A stretch of DNA of 64,000 bases, from contig PDLQ01000006.1 in NCBI GenBank assembly GCA_002591745.1, forward strand, positions 157,701 to 221,700, written 5' to 3'. Under the pieces are notes generated by a model. That model saw only the letters and a program-made list of their open reading frames with translations. It was not told the origin of the DNA and made no database searches. Numbering within the stretch: position 1 is the first letter of the stretch; each line of letters opens with the position of its first letter. Source of the DNA: Lewinellaceae bacterium SD302 (GTDB lineage: Bacteria; Bacteroidota; Bacteroidia; Chitinophagales; Saprospiraceae). Positions 15,524 through 24,430 of the stretch are shown here, in pieces. The position numbers were made by a program, and so were the translations under genes.

Positions 15524-16565
15524 GGTCGGCTATTTGAGTGGATTGGAGCGGCAAGCTTAATTCAAATTTATAAATTCCCCGCTTATCATTTTTTAATGTC
15601 TTCAAAGTAGCAGTGGGATGGCTCAAAGCCAGGCGTTGCCGGATATTTTCCAGTCCTACCCCACCCTGTTGGTCTTTTGAATTCTCGGCAGGATCGTAGG
15701 AATTCTCCCCCATAAAAATCAGTTGCCTTCCGTCAATGATCAATTCGAAATGGGCGTAAGCTGACTGATTGATAATGAAATCACCGTGTTTGAAAGCGTT
15801 CTCTACGAGTGGCAGCAGCAACAATGGCTCGATCGTGGTGTTTTGTGCGCTAACTGATGTCCGTAAATTAATATCGAGGGGAACTTCGCTTCTCAGTCGG
15901 AAGAGAGAAATATAACGTTCCAATTGCTCTACCTCCGCGCCAATACTCACCCCGTCCAGTTGCCCGTCGTAGGTAACGTAGCGCAAAAGGTCACTCAGCT
16001 GCAGAACAGTAGTTGCCGTGCGTGGGGAATTCATGCTGGCCAGACTGTAGACATTGTTCAATACATTAAACAGGAAGTGAGGGTTGATCTGACTCCGTAG
16101 CTGCTGTAATTCCGCTATCCGTCTTTCCTCCCGCAATTTCAACTGGGTCAACGCCGACTTGCGTCGCTGATCACTTAGCAAGAAGAGATAACTCAGGGAA
16201 AGGACCCCGAAATTGCTGGCCAGACTGGCCCAAAACAGATTAACCCGGCGATTGCCTTCGGCCAGGGGATTCAGTTCGCCCGGCAACCAGACGTTGTTCA
16301 ACCGAGTCCGTAATAGGGTCATCAGGCAAATGGTCAGAAATATCACCAGCCAGCATTTCCAATTGGACTCTGGCTTTTCGAAACGGCGTAACCACCACTG
16401 GTAGAAATAGAAAAGCGCGCCCAGTAAACCAGTGTTTAACAGTCCACGCAAGAGCGACAGGCGAAGGCCGGAATAAGGGACGTTTACCCCCAGATAGATG
16501 GCCAGTATACTTAACCACACGAAGATGTGCCAAGGCGGAATAGCATCAGATTGCTGGAGTTTCAA
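15516..16565 (-). CDS. LytS-type sensor histidine kinase
   Basis: A 349-residue membrane kinase. The N-terminal half has about four membrane segments (e.g. FVWLSILAIYLGV, LVIFLTICLMTLL, VLSLSYLFLL). The His_kinase domain has LRSQINPHFLFNVLNN with His163 as phosphorylation site, and an HATPase region with LLLPLVENAFKHG and GGVGLENIRQRL. The start is TTG: the codon immediately upstream in frame is TAG, and no later start would keep the first membrane segment. Forms an overlapping operon with the LytTR regulator. An internal TGCTACTTTG copy (15603-15612, minus) encodes part of PTATLKTL. Confidence 0.92.
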   Translation of the reverse strand: MKLQQSDAIPPWHIFVWLSILAIYLGVNVPYSGLRLSLLRGLLNTGLLGALFYFYQWWLRRFEKPESNWKCWLVIFLTICLMTLLRTRLNNVWLPGELNPLAEGNRRVNLFWASLASNFGVLSLSYLFLLSDQRRKSALTQLKLREERRIAELQQLRSQINPHFLFNVLNNVYSLASMNSPRTATTVLQLSDLLRYVTYDGQLDGVSIGAEVEQLERYISLFRLRSEVPLDINLRTSVSAQNTTIEPLLLLPLVENAFKHGDFIINQSAYAHFELIIDGRQLIFMGENSYDPAENSKDQQGGVGLENIRQRLALSHPTATLKTLKNDKRGIYKFELSLPLQSTQIADHE

Positions 16566-16776
16566 CTACGAACTTTTTATGAAAGCTACGCAATTTACCC
16601 CCCTTAGGTAGAAAATCATCAACGAATGGCGGATTTGCTTCAACCAATGGTCGAGCTGCCTCCGATATACCACACATTGATCTTTTCCCACTATTGGTTG
16701 ATCGAAGTTTGGACCACTCATGACAAAGCAGATGTTTGCCAGCGTTAATCGCATCGATCACTTAAAAACCATACCG

Positions 16777-17535
16777 ATGAATACGCGATCTTTTTTCCAC
16801 TTCCTCACTTTTGCCCTGCTGATTAGTTTCAGTAGTAGCCTGCTACTGGCCTGCGAATCCCAGGAGACGGCCATTGACCCACCCGCTGAACTGACGCTCT
16901 CCGAAGAACAGGCCGTCACCATCCTTACCGCTTCCCTCGAAGCCGACGCCCAGGGGCTGGATGCCGCTACCGCCGAATCAGTTGACCTGGCCGAGTCGGC
17001 TAAATCCGCCGAAGCCGAAGCGGCAATCGAGTGCGGAATGCCATTCGACAGCAGCTATAACTTCACCCGCAACAATAGCCTGGTCGAGGCAGCCTACGAT
17101 GTTACCATCGGCTGGACGCCAGAATGTAATGGGCTGGGGTTGGTCCAGAGCATAAGCTATGAACGGAGCCTGGATGGTAGCTATACAACCCAGCGCATGA
17201 GCAGCAATGAAACCGGCAGCGCCAATTGGACCATCGACAATCTGACTGGTGGTGGCACCACTTACCTGATCAACGGTAATTACCAACGCCAGGGCAATCA
17301 GATCATCACGACCAACCGCACTACCCGGACCTTCGACTCAGTCATCGAGTTTACCGTTGAAAACCTGAACATCGATAAGGGCGACCGCCGCATCACCAGC
17401 GGACAGGCAGATTTCACCCTGGAAGGGACAAGCGGCGGCGGCAATGATTTCCTGCTCGAAGGTTCAATCGTATTCCTGGGGAGCGGCCAAGCCGTCATCA
17501 CCATTAACGGCAACCAATACACGGTTTCTTTTTAA
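16777..17535 (+). CDS. Lipoprotein, unknown function
   Basis: A 252-residue protein starting at the ATG at 16777, chosen because it gives a clean lipoprotein signal (FLTFALLISFSSSLLLAC). An acidic, Ala-rich segment follows (residues ~35-85), then a beta-rich domain with repeated strands (GYERS-like, RTTRTFDSVIEFTVEN, GSIVFLGSGQAVITINGN). I recognise no enzyme motif. It is divergent from the LytS/LytTR pair, sharing a ~210-base upstream region, and is followed 11 bases later by a sterol-desaturase-like gene. Function unknown. Confidence 0.8.
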   Translation: MNTRSFFHFLTFALLISFSSSLLLACESQETAIDPPAELTLSEEQAVTILTASLEADAQGLDAATAESVDLAESAKSAEAEAAIECGMPFDSSYNFTRNNSLVEAAYDVTIGWTPECNGLGLVQSISYERSLDGSYTTQRMSSNETGSANWTIDNLTGGGTTYLINGNYQRQGNQIITTNRTTRTFDSVIEFTVENLNIDKGDRRITSGQADFTLEGTSGGGNDFLLEGSIVFLGSGQAVITINGNQYTVSF

Positions 17536-17546
17536 TTATCAGCCCC

Positions 17547-18305
17547 ATGAACCTCGACATTCTTCTAACCAGCCCCGCCACCACCTGGGTGGCGGGGGCT
17601 GCTTTTGTTTACGGACGTTATGCCTTGCTGGCCGGGCTGGCTTTTTGGTGGTGCTATCGAAGAGGTGGCCGAATCACACTAACCAAGATTCAATCGGCGC
17701 CCCCTCGCAAGGCCAGGATCTGGGAAGAACTGCGCGAAAGTGCCGTTACAGCCCTGGTATTCGCTACTTTCGGTTTAGGACTGAAATGGCTTACCGACGC
17801 AGGGCATACTGCTATCTATAGTGACGTCTTTCAACACCCCTGGTGGTATTTAATCTGCTCATTCCTATTACTTGTAATTATTCACGATACCTATTTTTAT
17901 TTTCTACACCGTTGGTTTCATGCTTCTAGCTGGTGGCGTAAAATTCACGCTGTTCACCACCGCAGTCATAATCCAACGCCATTTGCCGCACTGGCCTTTC
18001 ATCCCCTGGAAGCAGTGCTGGAAGTAGCGATCATTCCCCTCGTCGTATTATGGTTGCCCGTACATCCAATAGTTCTGTTGGCCTTTGCCTCCTTTAGTTT
18101 GTTTTGGAACATCTACGGACACCTGGGATATGAGCTGATTCCATTTTGGGTTTTCAGAAGCAGAATCGGTCGCTACCTCAATTCAAGTACTCACCACAAT
18201 CTACATCATGCGGACGGTCGTCATAATTTTGGTCTGTATTTCAACTATTGGGATCGCTGGCTGGGCACGAATAGTGAATCGTATTTAAAGAAAGTTTCTT
18301 CTTAG
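17547..18305 (+). CDS. Sterol desaturase / fatty acid hydroxylase family membrane enzyme
   Basis: A 252-residue integral membrane protein of the di-iron fatty acid hydroxylase superfamily. All histidine boxes are present: HDTYFYFLHRWFH, HAVHHRSHNPTP, HLGYE and STHHNLHH. Membrane segments lie before and between the boxes. Such enzymes insert oxygen or double bonds into lipids or carotenoid/sterol-like substrates; the substrate here is unknown. It lies 11 bases after a lipoprotein gene. A second family member is encoded at 37179-37916, with the same box layout. Confidence 0.9.
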   Translation: MNLDILLTSPATTWVAGAAFVYGRYALLAGLAFWWCYRRGGRITLTKIQSAPPRKARIWEELRESAVTALVFATFGLGLKWLTDAGHTAIYSDVFQHPWWYLICSFLLLVIIHDTYFYFLHRWFHASSWWRKIHAVHHRSHNPTPFAALAFHPLEAVLEVAIIPLVVLWLPVHPIVLLAFASFSLFWNIYGHLGYELIPFWVFRSRIGRYLNSSTHHNLHHADGRHNFGLYFNYWDRWLGTNSESYLKKVSS

Positions 18306-18416
18306 GGCAAAGCCACCCAAATGTCTGAGAGCCTTTTCATAACTTTCCTTGGTATTAAATTCCCCATGAGCGCAGGATTTCTTATCAAACCCAGTCAAAG
18401 AAGTATAAATTGATGT

Positions 18417-18971
18417 ATGCCCGAGATCAATGACCAGGATCTGATATCGAGCATGGCCCGTGGAGACACCCAGGCCATGAAAGCATTGTACGCCCGTCAC
18501 GCCGACAGAGTGTACAATACAGCTTTGGTCTACTTGCAAGTGCCTAATGATGCGGAAGAAGTTGCTCAGGACGTATTCACCAAGGCCTGGCGCTCGGCCG
18601 CAAAGTTTAAAGGCAATAGCCAGGTAAGTACTTGGTTATACCGAATCACGGTGAATACTGCGCTGTCCAAATTGAAGAAACGCAAACGCAAATCTTTCCT
18701 GGGCCTGGGAGAATTGACGAAAGAGCCGACCAATTTTTCTCATCCGGAAACCAAGCTTGAATTTGCGGAAGAACAGCAAACACTTTACGCCGCCATCTAT
18801 GGACTACCCGCCCGACAAAAAACTGCTTTCGTACTGAGCTACATTGAAAATTTACCCCGCCAGCAGGTAGCCGACGTAATGGCCATCAGCCTGAAAGCCG
18901 TGGAAAGTTTGCTGATCAGAAGCAAGAAGAGCCTGCGCGTTTCGTTGGCTGATTATAAACAAACGACTTAA
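18417..18971 (+). CDS. ECF-type RNA polymerase sigma factor
   Basis: A 184-residue sigma-70 family protein. Region 2 is visible in MKALYARHADRVYNTALVYL and DAEEVAQDVFTKAWRSAAKF, and region 4 in LPARQKTAFVLSYIENLPRQ followed by QVADVMAISLKAVESLLIRSKKSLR. No region 3. It starts a compact plus-strand run with a small membrane protein (likely anti-sigma) and a CpxP-like protein, the common arrangement for envelope or metal stress control. Autoregulation is likely but I could not identify its promoter. Confidence 0.93.
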   Translation: MPEINDQDLISSMARGDTQAMKALYARHADRVYNTALVYLQVPNDAEEVAQDVFTKAWRSAAKFKGNSQVSTWLYRITVNTALSKLKKRKRKSFLGLGELTKEPTNFSHPETKLEFAEEQQTLYAAIYGLPARQKTAFVLSYIENLPRQQVADVMAISLKAVESLLIRSKKSLRVSLADYKQTT

Positions 18972-18980
18972 GTACAAACA

Positions 18981-19265
18981 ATGATGAATAAACTACAATT
19001 TGAAAATGCCTTGAATCGCCTGAGTGAGACCGGAAGAGCAAAAGCTCCTGATGGTCTTCTGGCTAGCATAGAAGCAAAGCTGGTTGAAGCCAAAGTGATT
19101 ACTTTCAGCCGCAAGGAATGGTATGCTTTAGCGGCTGCGATAGCCCTGGTATTAAGTTTGAATATTGCTGCCCTGCTTCACAAAACTCAGACGTCAGCAA
19201 TGGTAAATGATCTCGCTTACGTAGAATCGGAGCCGGTATTTAACAACTACGAACTCTACGAATAA
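18981..19265 (+). CDS. Small membrane protein, probable anti-sigma factor
   Basis: A 94-residue protein with a soluble N-terminal half (FENALNRLSETGRAKAPDGL) and one membrane helix (WYALAAAIALVLSLNIAALL). It starts 10 bases after the ECF sigma gene and its TAA overlaps the next ATG (TAATG), so expression is coupled. The short cytoplasmic helical domain plus single membrane span fits a minimal anti-sigma factor. There is no zinc-binding HxxxCxxC motif. The role is inferred from position. Confidence 0.7.
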   Translation: MMNKLQFENALNRLSETGRAKAPDGLLASIEAKLVEAKVITFSRKEWYALAAAIALVLSLNIAALLHKTQTSAMVNDLAYVESEPVFNNYELYE

Positions 19266-19750
19266 TGAAAAAGCTTAAATTCTATCAATTGGCAGCAGCA
19301 GGCTTATTGTTGCTTAATCTGGTATTGTTAACATTGCTACTTTGGCAGCCAAGATTCCCCCCTCCCCCCGGAGGGCATGCAGCTATCGAATTATTCAACC
19401 TGTCCGAAGAACAGAACGACACTTTTCTGGCGCTGGCTGAGCAACATAAAGAAAAAATAGGCTCGCTCAACGCCCGACACGAAGAACTGATAAAAGAGTA
19501 TTTAGACGGTTTGAAGACAAGCGCCGGGCAAACAACACCATTACCACCAGCTGTTTTAGTGGAACTGGAGACAAAGAAAGTAGTCAGCCTCTACGATCAC
19601 TTATCAGAGGTTAAGGCCATCCTTACGCCAGACCAAATGGAGGCATTTCCTGAATTCGTTGACGCGTTGACCCACCAAATTTTTTCAAGAGAAAGACGAA
19701 AGTTGCCGGGCAAGCGCAGGAACCCGGCAATTGATCAGTCCAATGAGTAA
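19265..19750 (+). CDS. CpxP/Spy/ZraP-like periplasmic protein
   Basis: A 161-residue protein with an N-terminal membrane anchor or signal (LAAAGLLLLNLVLLTLLLW) and a helical, charged periplasmic part. LSEEQNDTFLALAEQHKEKI and LTPDQMEAFPEFVDAL are the paired LTxxQ-type helices of the CpxP/Spy/metal-sensor family. The C-terminus is strongly basic (RERRKLPGKRR). Translationally coupled to the small membrane protein upstream. It probably senses or buffers envelope or metal stress for the ECF system. A TGCTACTTTG copy (19335-19344, plus) encodes part of the membrane helix. Confidence 0.8.
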   Translation: MKKLKFYQLAAAGLLLLNLVLLTLLLWQPRFPPPPGGHAAIELFNLSEEQNDTFLALAEQHKEKIGSLNARHEELIKEYLDGLKTSAGQTTPLPPAVLVELETKKVVSLYDHLSEVKAILTPDQMEAFPEFVDALTHQIFSRERRKLPGKRRNPAIDQSNE

Positions 19751-19759
19751 AAAATCCTG

Positions 19760-20584
19760 ATGCGTATATCTTTCATTGCCTTACTGTCTATCGTTATTTA
19801 TCTGATCAGCTTCTCTGCTTGTAATGACGATGATAGCGGAAATAGCAACGGCAACAATTCTGGCGGGGAACTCCACGCCGCCTTCGCTGATTTCGACGAA
19901 GAAAACGTAACCGTTACCCTTAATGATGGAGAGGTGACCATCGAATCCAACGGTTACCCAAACCACACTTCTCCCTACTGGTCCAATACCACCGAGCGGT
20001 CCATCGCCGACCCGATGGGGGGTACCATGACGACACCGGCCGCTGCCGAAGATCACCCGCTGTTTGTAGCCCCTACCGCTACGACTTATGATCAAATGGC
20101 GCCGGGCAATATCGACGACTTCAATGGTTCTTACGAACTAACCGTACCGGCCAGCCCGGAGCTCGCCAACTCTTCCAGCGCCACCGGATTGGGCCCCATT
20201 GGAATAGCTGTCAGCGGCGCCATGATCTACAATGACGAAGAAGGTCCTAACGTGCCCTTGGACAACGCCGTCGGCTCCCTGGATTATAGCGCGGCCCACA
20301 CCGGACCGCAAAGCTACCACTACCACCTGGAGCCAAAAGCATTTTCTGAAGATGATGATGTATTGATCGGCATCATGTCCGACGGTTTTTTCATCTACGG
20401 CCGCCGCTGCAATGCCACCAACGACTACCCTACTGACCTCGATGAATCCGGCGGGCACACCACTACCACCCAACATACTACTGAAGCGGAATACCATTAT
20501 CATATCCAGAACGAAGTATTTCTCAATGAATATTACATCATTTTCCCAGGGGACTTACGGGGCACGCCAAATTCTATTAATTAG
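19760..20584 (+). CDS. YHYH-domain lipoprotein
   Basis: A 274-residue protein with a lipoprotein signal (YLISFSAC) followed by a low-complexity Asp/Asn/Ser linker. The YHYH signature is present twice: GPQSYHYHLEPKAF and EAEYHYHIQNEVF, with SDGFFIYGRRC between them. YHYH proteins are secreted, often found near copper or heavy-metal functions in marine Bacteroidota, but the biochemistry is unknown. It lies 9 bases after the CpxP-like gene and overlaps the MORN-like gene that follows. The context with a SCO1 gene suggests copper handling (inference). Confidence 0.88.
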   Translation: MRISFIALLSIVIYLISFSACNDDDSGNSNGNNSGGELHAAFADFDEENVTVTLNDGEVTIESNGYPNHTSPYWSNTTERSIADPMGGTMTTPAAAEDHPLFVAPTATTYDQMAPGNIDDFNGSYELTVPASPELANSSSATGLGPIGIAVSGAMIYNDEEGPNVPLDNAVGSLDYSAAHTGPQSYHYHLEPKAFSEDDDVLIGIMSDGFFIYGRRCNATNDYPTDLDESGGHTTTTQHTTEAEYHYHIQNEVFLNEYYIIFPGDLRGTPNSIN

Positions 20585-21155
20585 TATAATTCCTTTGCTG
20601 GCCGGCCTTATGCTGGTCAGTTACGGATCGTCAGTCTCCGTCACTACGGATGACCCCATTGCAACGGAAGTGCTGACTTCCCAACTGGAGATCGAGCAAG
20701 GGTTAAGAACACTCGAGGGCCTACCGTTTACGGGCGTGTCCGCTGAATATTATCCCGACGGATCTCCGGCCAGCCAGACAACTTTTGTAGCCGGGAAGAA
20801 AGAAGGCCTTAGTCAGCGTTGGTTCGAAAATGGACAACTGGGTTTTAGTTGTAATTATCAGCAAGGCAAACGACACGGTACGGTGCGTAGTTGGTGGCGA
20901 AACGGGCAGTTACGGTCGATAGCCCGTCTCAAGCACGGAGTAGCAAATGGAAAACAGGAAAGCTGGTACTACAGCGGAAGTAAATTCCGGGTCATCAACC
21001 TGGCCGATGGCCGAGAGTCAGGCCTGCAGCAGTCCTGGCGAGAAAACGGTAAGCTTTACAACAACTATGAAGCCCGCGATGGCCGTATCTATGGACTTAA
21101 ACGCGCAAACCTCTGTTATGCCCTGGAAAACGAAGAAGTACAGTACCGCGATTAA
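20526..21155 (+). CDS. MORN-variant (YwqK-like) repeat protein
   Basis: About 209 residues from the ATG at 20526, which overlaps the YHYH gene by 59 bases in another frame. An alternative ATG at 20610 would shorten the signal/anchor (ILLISIIPLLAGLMLVSYG). The mature part is a run of ~22-residue repeats of the MORN-variant kind: AEYYPDGSPASQTTFVAGKK, QRWFENGQLGFSCNYQQGKR, RSWWRNGQLRSIARLKHG, ESWYYSGSKFRVINL, QSWRENGKLYNNYEARDG. These are common in Bacteroidota envelope proteins annotated as YwqK-type antitoxin-like. Probably secreted. Partner unknown. Confidence 0.75.
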   Translation: MNITSFSQGTYGARQILLISIIPLLAGLMLVSYGSSVSVTTDDPIATEVLTSQLEIEQGLRTLEGLPFTGVSAEYYPDGSPASQTTFVAGKKEGLSQRWFENGQLGFSCNYQQGKRHGTVRSWWRNGQLRSIARLKHGVANGKQESWYYSGSKFRVINLADGRESGLQQSWRENGKLYNNYEARDGRIYGLKRANLCYALENEEVQYRD

Positions 21156-21804
21156 GCTATTGATTTTTTGTATACTCCTATGTGGTTGCAATCAAGAAAG
21201 TAATACGACCCTGCTACCCTATTACCAGGACGCCGGTTTTACTCCGATCTGGTTGGACGATGAAGCTGTTGAGCTTAATAATTTTCACCACATTCGTCCG
21301 TTTACCCTGGTCAATCAATTGGGTGACACCATCACCGAACTAGATTTGGACGAGCAGATCATCATTGCCGATTTCTTTTTCACCAGTTGCCCCGGAATCT
21401 GTCCGAAGATGACCGAGAATATGGCAATTCTACAGGAGAAATTCCGGGATGAGCCGTCCGTAAGGCTACTTTCTCATTCAGTTACCCCGAAATACGACTC
21501 TGTGCCTATCCTGGCAGAATACGCATCCGCCAAGGGCGTAGACGCGGATAACTGGTGGTTGCTGACCGGAGAACGATCAGAAATATACGAGTTGGGTCGA
21601 AAATTCTATTTCGTGGAAGAAGACCTCGGTTCGACCAGGGATATAGATGAGTTTCTCCATACCGAAAATTTCGTGTTGCTGGATGGCCAGCGCCGTATCC
21701 GGGGAATCTATAATGGATTGAATTTGGCCTCGATTACTCAGTTAGCAGAAGATGTGAAGGTGCTTTTGCACGAAATGCGAATGGATAAACCCCCAACTAT
21801 TTAA
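21118..21804 (+). CDS. SCO1/SenC-type copper chaperone lipoprotein
   Basis: A 228-residue thioredoxin-fold protein. The ATG at 21118 gives a lipoprotein signal ending LLCGC (Cys24); it overlaps the upstream gene by 38 bases. The copper-binding motif is SCPGICPKM (Cys91, Cys95), with the third ligand expected in DEFLHTENFVLLD. SCO proteins deliver copper to, or reduce, the CuA site of cytochrome oxidase or act as envelope thiol oxidoreductases. Its position after CpxP-like and YHYH genes supports a metal-linked operon under the ECF sigma factor. Confidence 0.9.
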   Translation: MPWKTKKYSTAIKLLIFCILLCGCNQESNTTLLPYYQDAGFTPIWLDDEAVELNNFHHIRPFTLVNQLGDTITELDLDEQIIIADFFFTSCPGICPKMTENMAILQEKFRDEPSVRLLSHSVTPKYDSVPILAEYASAKGVDADNWWLLTGERSEIYELGRKFYFVEEDLGSTRDIDEFLHTENFVLLDGQRRIRGIYNGLNLASITQLAEDVKVLLHEMRMDKPPTI

Positions 21805-21827
21805 TTATCTTACGATTAAAACCGACC

Positions 21828-22724
21828 ATGCCACTGCCACAAAAACCCGAACTCCCCGCCGAAGTATTCGATCTCTACGACCGTTACGCGCATAATTTAT
21901 TGGATCGACGTGAGTTCGTCGGCAAACTCTCGGCTTTTGCCGTTGGAGGACTGACGGTAAGTGGTTTGCTATCTCAATTACTCCCCGATTACGAAAATAC
22001 ATTGCAAGTGACCGCTGACGACCCACGATTGGACGCGGATACCATTGAGTACACCACCCCCGGCAGCGGCATTACCATGCGTGGCCTGCTGACCCGGCCG
22101 GTAGAGGCTGAAGAAAAGTTGCCGGGCATCATCGTAGTCCACGAAAACAGGGGGCTCAATCCTTACATTGAAGACGTAGCGCGCCGTGCCGGCTTGGCAA
22201 ACTTTATCGCCCTGGCCCCCGACGCCCTGACACCCCTGGGGGGTTACCCCGGTAACGACGATGACGGGCGGGCCATGCAGCGTGAACGCGACCGTGACGA
22301 AATGTTGGAAGATTTTATCGCGGCCTATGAATACCTGCGGCACCACCCGGAATGTAGCGGACGAGTAGGTGTTGTCGGCTTTTGTTTTGGTGGATCAATT
22401 TCCAATAAAATGGCGGTACGTCTGCCTGAACTTGGAGCGGCAGTACCCTTCTACGGCGGACAGCCGGTGGCCGAAGACGTACCCTCGATCCAGGCTCCCC
22501 TGTTGCTTCACTTCGGCGAGTTGGACGAGCGCGTTAACGCTGGCTGGCCCGAATACGAAAAGGCCCTGAAAGCGAACGATAAAGCGTACACCGCTCACTT
22601 CTACTCCGGGGCCCAGCACGGTTTCCATAACGATACTACTCCTAGGTACGACGAAGCAGCGGCAAAACTAGCCTGGGAAAGGACGATTGCATTTTTCAAT
22701 GAACATTTGCGGAAGGAGGAGTAA
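21828..22724 (+). CDS. Dienelactone hydrolase family protein
   Basis: A 298-residue alpha/beta hydrolase. The N-terminus (RREFVGKLSAFAVGGLTVSG) has an arginine pair followed by a hydrophobic stretch, resembling a Tat-type signal displaced by about 25 residues. The catalytic layout of the dienelactone family is complete: HENRGLNPYI (Glu near the oxyanion region), GVVGFCFGG with Cys nucleophile, GELDERVNA (Asp) and GAQHGFHND (His). It hydrolyses lactone or ester bonds; the substrate is unknown. It lies 23 bases after the SCO1 gene and may share its transcript. Confidence 0.9.
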   Translation: MPLPQKPELPAEVFDLYDRYAHNLLDRREFVGKLSAFAVGGLTVSGLLSQLLPDYENTLQVTADDPRLDADTIEYTTPGSGITMRGLLTRPVEAEEKLPGIIVVHENRGLNPYIEDVARRAGLANFIALAPDALTPLGGYPGNDDDGRAMQRERDRDEMLEDFIAAYEYLRHHPECSGRVGVVGFCFGGSISNKMAVRLPELGAAVPFYGGQPVAEDVPSIQAPLLLHFGELDERVNAGWPEYEKALKANDKAYTAHFYSGAQHGFHNDTTPRYDEAAAKLAWERTIAFFNEHLRKEE

Positions 22725-22761
22725 GTAATATTTACTCCTATGTATTTAATAACAATCAGGA

Positions 22762-23079
22762 TTAACGCTGCTTGCGTACCCACTCCACGTGCCGCTGGAT
22801 CCGTTCATCGGCCAGTAACAATTCCTTAGTATTGAAATCCCGTGCCAACTCCTTTTCATCCGGAATGATGCGGTGAATCCCCTTATGACAGCTACGGCAG
22901 ATACTGATGCGGCGGTGGGTCATCTCTTCTTTGGAAAACCGCTTCTTGAAGTAAGTCTTTCCGTGTACCGCTCGCGGGATCAGGTGGTGTTCGGTCAGCG
23001 GCTTTTCACGTCCACAGAGTTCACATTCCCCTTTTGGGCCGCGAAGACGATCGACGTAGTTCTTCCCTTTACGAGGCAT
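22762..23079 (-). CDS. HNH endonuclease-family protein
   Basis: A 105-residue protein with a zinc-stabilised HNH layout: CELCGREK, then TEHHLIPRAVHGKTYFKK, then ICRSCHKGIHRI. The four cysteines form two CxxC knuckles around the catalytic HH. Stand-alone small HNH proteins of this type are widespread and not necessarily tied to a mobile element. It is convergent with the dienelactone hydrolase gene. The biological role is unknown. Confidence 0.85.
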   Translation of the reverse strand: MPRKGKNYVDRLRGPKGECELCGREKPLTEHHLIPRAVHGKTYFKKRFSKEEMTHRRISICRSCHKGIHRIIPDEKELARDFNTKELLLADERIQRHVEWVRKQR

Positions 23080-23428
23080 AGTATCTCATTGTAGTATTCA
23101 AAACCCGTACGAAACAAGTCTGGTTCCGCTTTGGGCTAATTCATGGAAATCGAAGCTCATAATGCGAGGTTGACTTCAATGTAGCAGGGCTATTTTCTAG
23201 ATCAGTAGACCATTTCCTGACTATGCTTACTGCCCGGAATAATAAAAACGACGTTACCCTTATAATATCTGCTACTTTGATAGCCACAAAACGACCAATC
23301 CTGCAGCTGCTCCTCGGAGTTGAAGTCCAAATACTCACTTAAACGGTCCACTTACGCATTGCGATTTTAAAAAGGCAGTGCCTGACGCAGATTTGCAGTC
23401 ATCGAATTCACCAAACCCATTCGAGACT
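23080..23428. other. Intergenic region holding an opposed pair of the TGCTACTTTG repeat
   Basis: No gene seen. GACTTCAATGTAGCAGGGC (23172-23190, minus-orientation copy with one mismatch in the 10-base core) faces ATCTGCTACTTTGATAGCC (23267-23285, plus orientation). The segment also carries the upstream region of the HNH gene and of the secreted protein starting at 23429. Confidence 0.6.
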
Positions 23429-24430
23429 ATGCATAGAATTTCATTCATCTGCGGATTATTCTGCCTAAGCCTACTCAACGTGTACGCACAAGACCAGGGG
23501 GTAACTTCCCCCACCCACGGCGATTATAACGGTCAAATCGTTTTTGCCAAAAGCCTGGACGCCATCGCCTTTAAAAAGGAACGCCCCGGGAGCTTTGCCA
23601 ATAGCTTCAAAGCTTCCGAATCCATTTATGCCCGTCTTTATCTGCCCAAAAGCGTGGGCAATACGGATCATGGCGGCAATCGCGCCTACGCTATCATCCA
23701 GATGTACGACCTATACATCGACGGACAGCAAGTGCCCTTCAAAAAGGGCTTCGGCTTTTACAAGCAAGTACCAGAGAACGAGCGTACTTACTACATGGTC
23801 AGTGTAGACGAACAGGACAAGATCAATGTCTGGACCACCTGGCGCCCTACCCTGCTGCCAGATGAGTCTGATGATGAACTGAAGTACGGTGGTGTCAACG
23901 TCATGGCCCGTGCCTTTGCCCTGGCCCTGTTGGACCAGTCGCCCGGTACCCACGAAGTAGAACTGCGGTTCCACAGTCGCGATCTGGCCGGAGAAGGCGC
24001 AACAAAAGTACTGGCCAGCGGAAAATTCACCCTTGAACTTACCGCATCAGACAAGCGAGAACTGGCCTTCAAATACGCCCCACCTTTACCGAAAGACGAG
24101 TGGACGGGTGGCAACAAAGCCCAGTTGATTGCCGAAGCCACCGCTGCTTTTGCCAATCAGTTGAATAAGGACCCAATTGCCGTCGGACTAGTAGGTCGTG
24201 ACTGGCAAGAAGGAAGTTACACCCTCACCGGACAGAAATACCGCAAACTCGCCGCCTGGGCAGTATTTGACGATACCGACGGCGACGGCCAGGTACCCAT
24301 CACCACCTTCAATTGGATAAGTGACTACAGCAATGGCGGCTGGACCAAAATGCGCTTCGATAGCCACTGTCTGGGCTGCCCGGACTGGGATGTGGAAGTA
24401 GCCGCCGTAAAAGCACTGGATGGCAACTGA
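23429..24430 (+). CDS. Secreted protein ending at an in-frame TGA; C-terminal anchor follows out of the reading product
   Basis: A 333-residue protein from the ATG at 23429, which gives a signal peptide (ISFICGLFCLSLLNVYAQ). The mature part is a soluble alpha/beta protein with HGGNRAYAIIQMYDLYIDG, ARAFALALLDQSPGTHEVEL and a Cys-containing C-terminal FDSHCLGCPDWDVEV. I do not recognise a family with certainty. The frame stops at TGA 24428-24430 but continues open for 47 codons that encode a Gly/Ser linker and a membrane helix, so the natural protein may be membrane-anchored and the stop a mutation, a readthrough site or a sequence error. Next gene starts four bases after the extension. Confidence 0.7.
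   Translation: MHRISFICGLFCLSLLNVYAQDQGVTSPTHGDYNGQIVFAKSLDAIAFKKERPGSFANSFKASESIYARLYLPKSVGNTDHGGNRAYAIIQMYDLYIDGQQVPFKKGFGFYKQVPENERTYYMVSVDEQDKINVWTTWRPTLLPDESDDELKYGGVNVMARAFALALLDQSPGTHEVELRFHSRDLAGEGATKVLASGKFTLELTASDKRELAFKYAPPLPKDEWTGGNKAQLIAEATAAFANQLNKDPIAVGLVGRDWQEGSYTLTGQKYRKLAAWAVFDDTDGDGQVPITTFNWISDYSNGGWTKMRFDSHCLGCPDWDVEVAAVKALDGN

Noticed and set aside
16546..16761. Minus-strand frame of 71 codons upstream of the LytS gene
   Set aside because: It overlaps the kinase start and the divergent promoter region and has no protein-like features.
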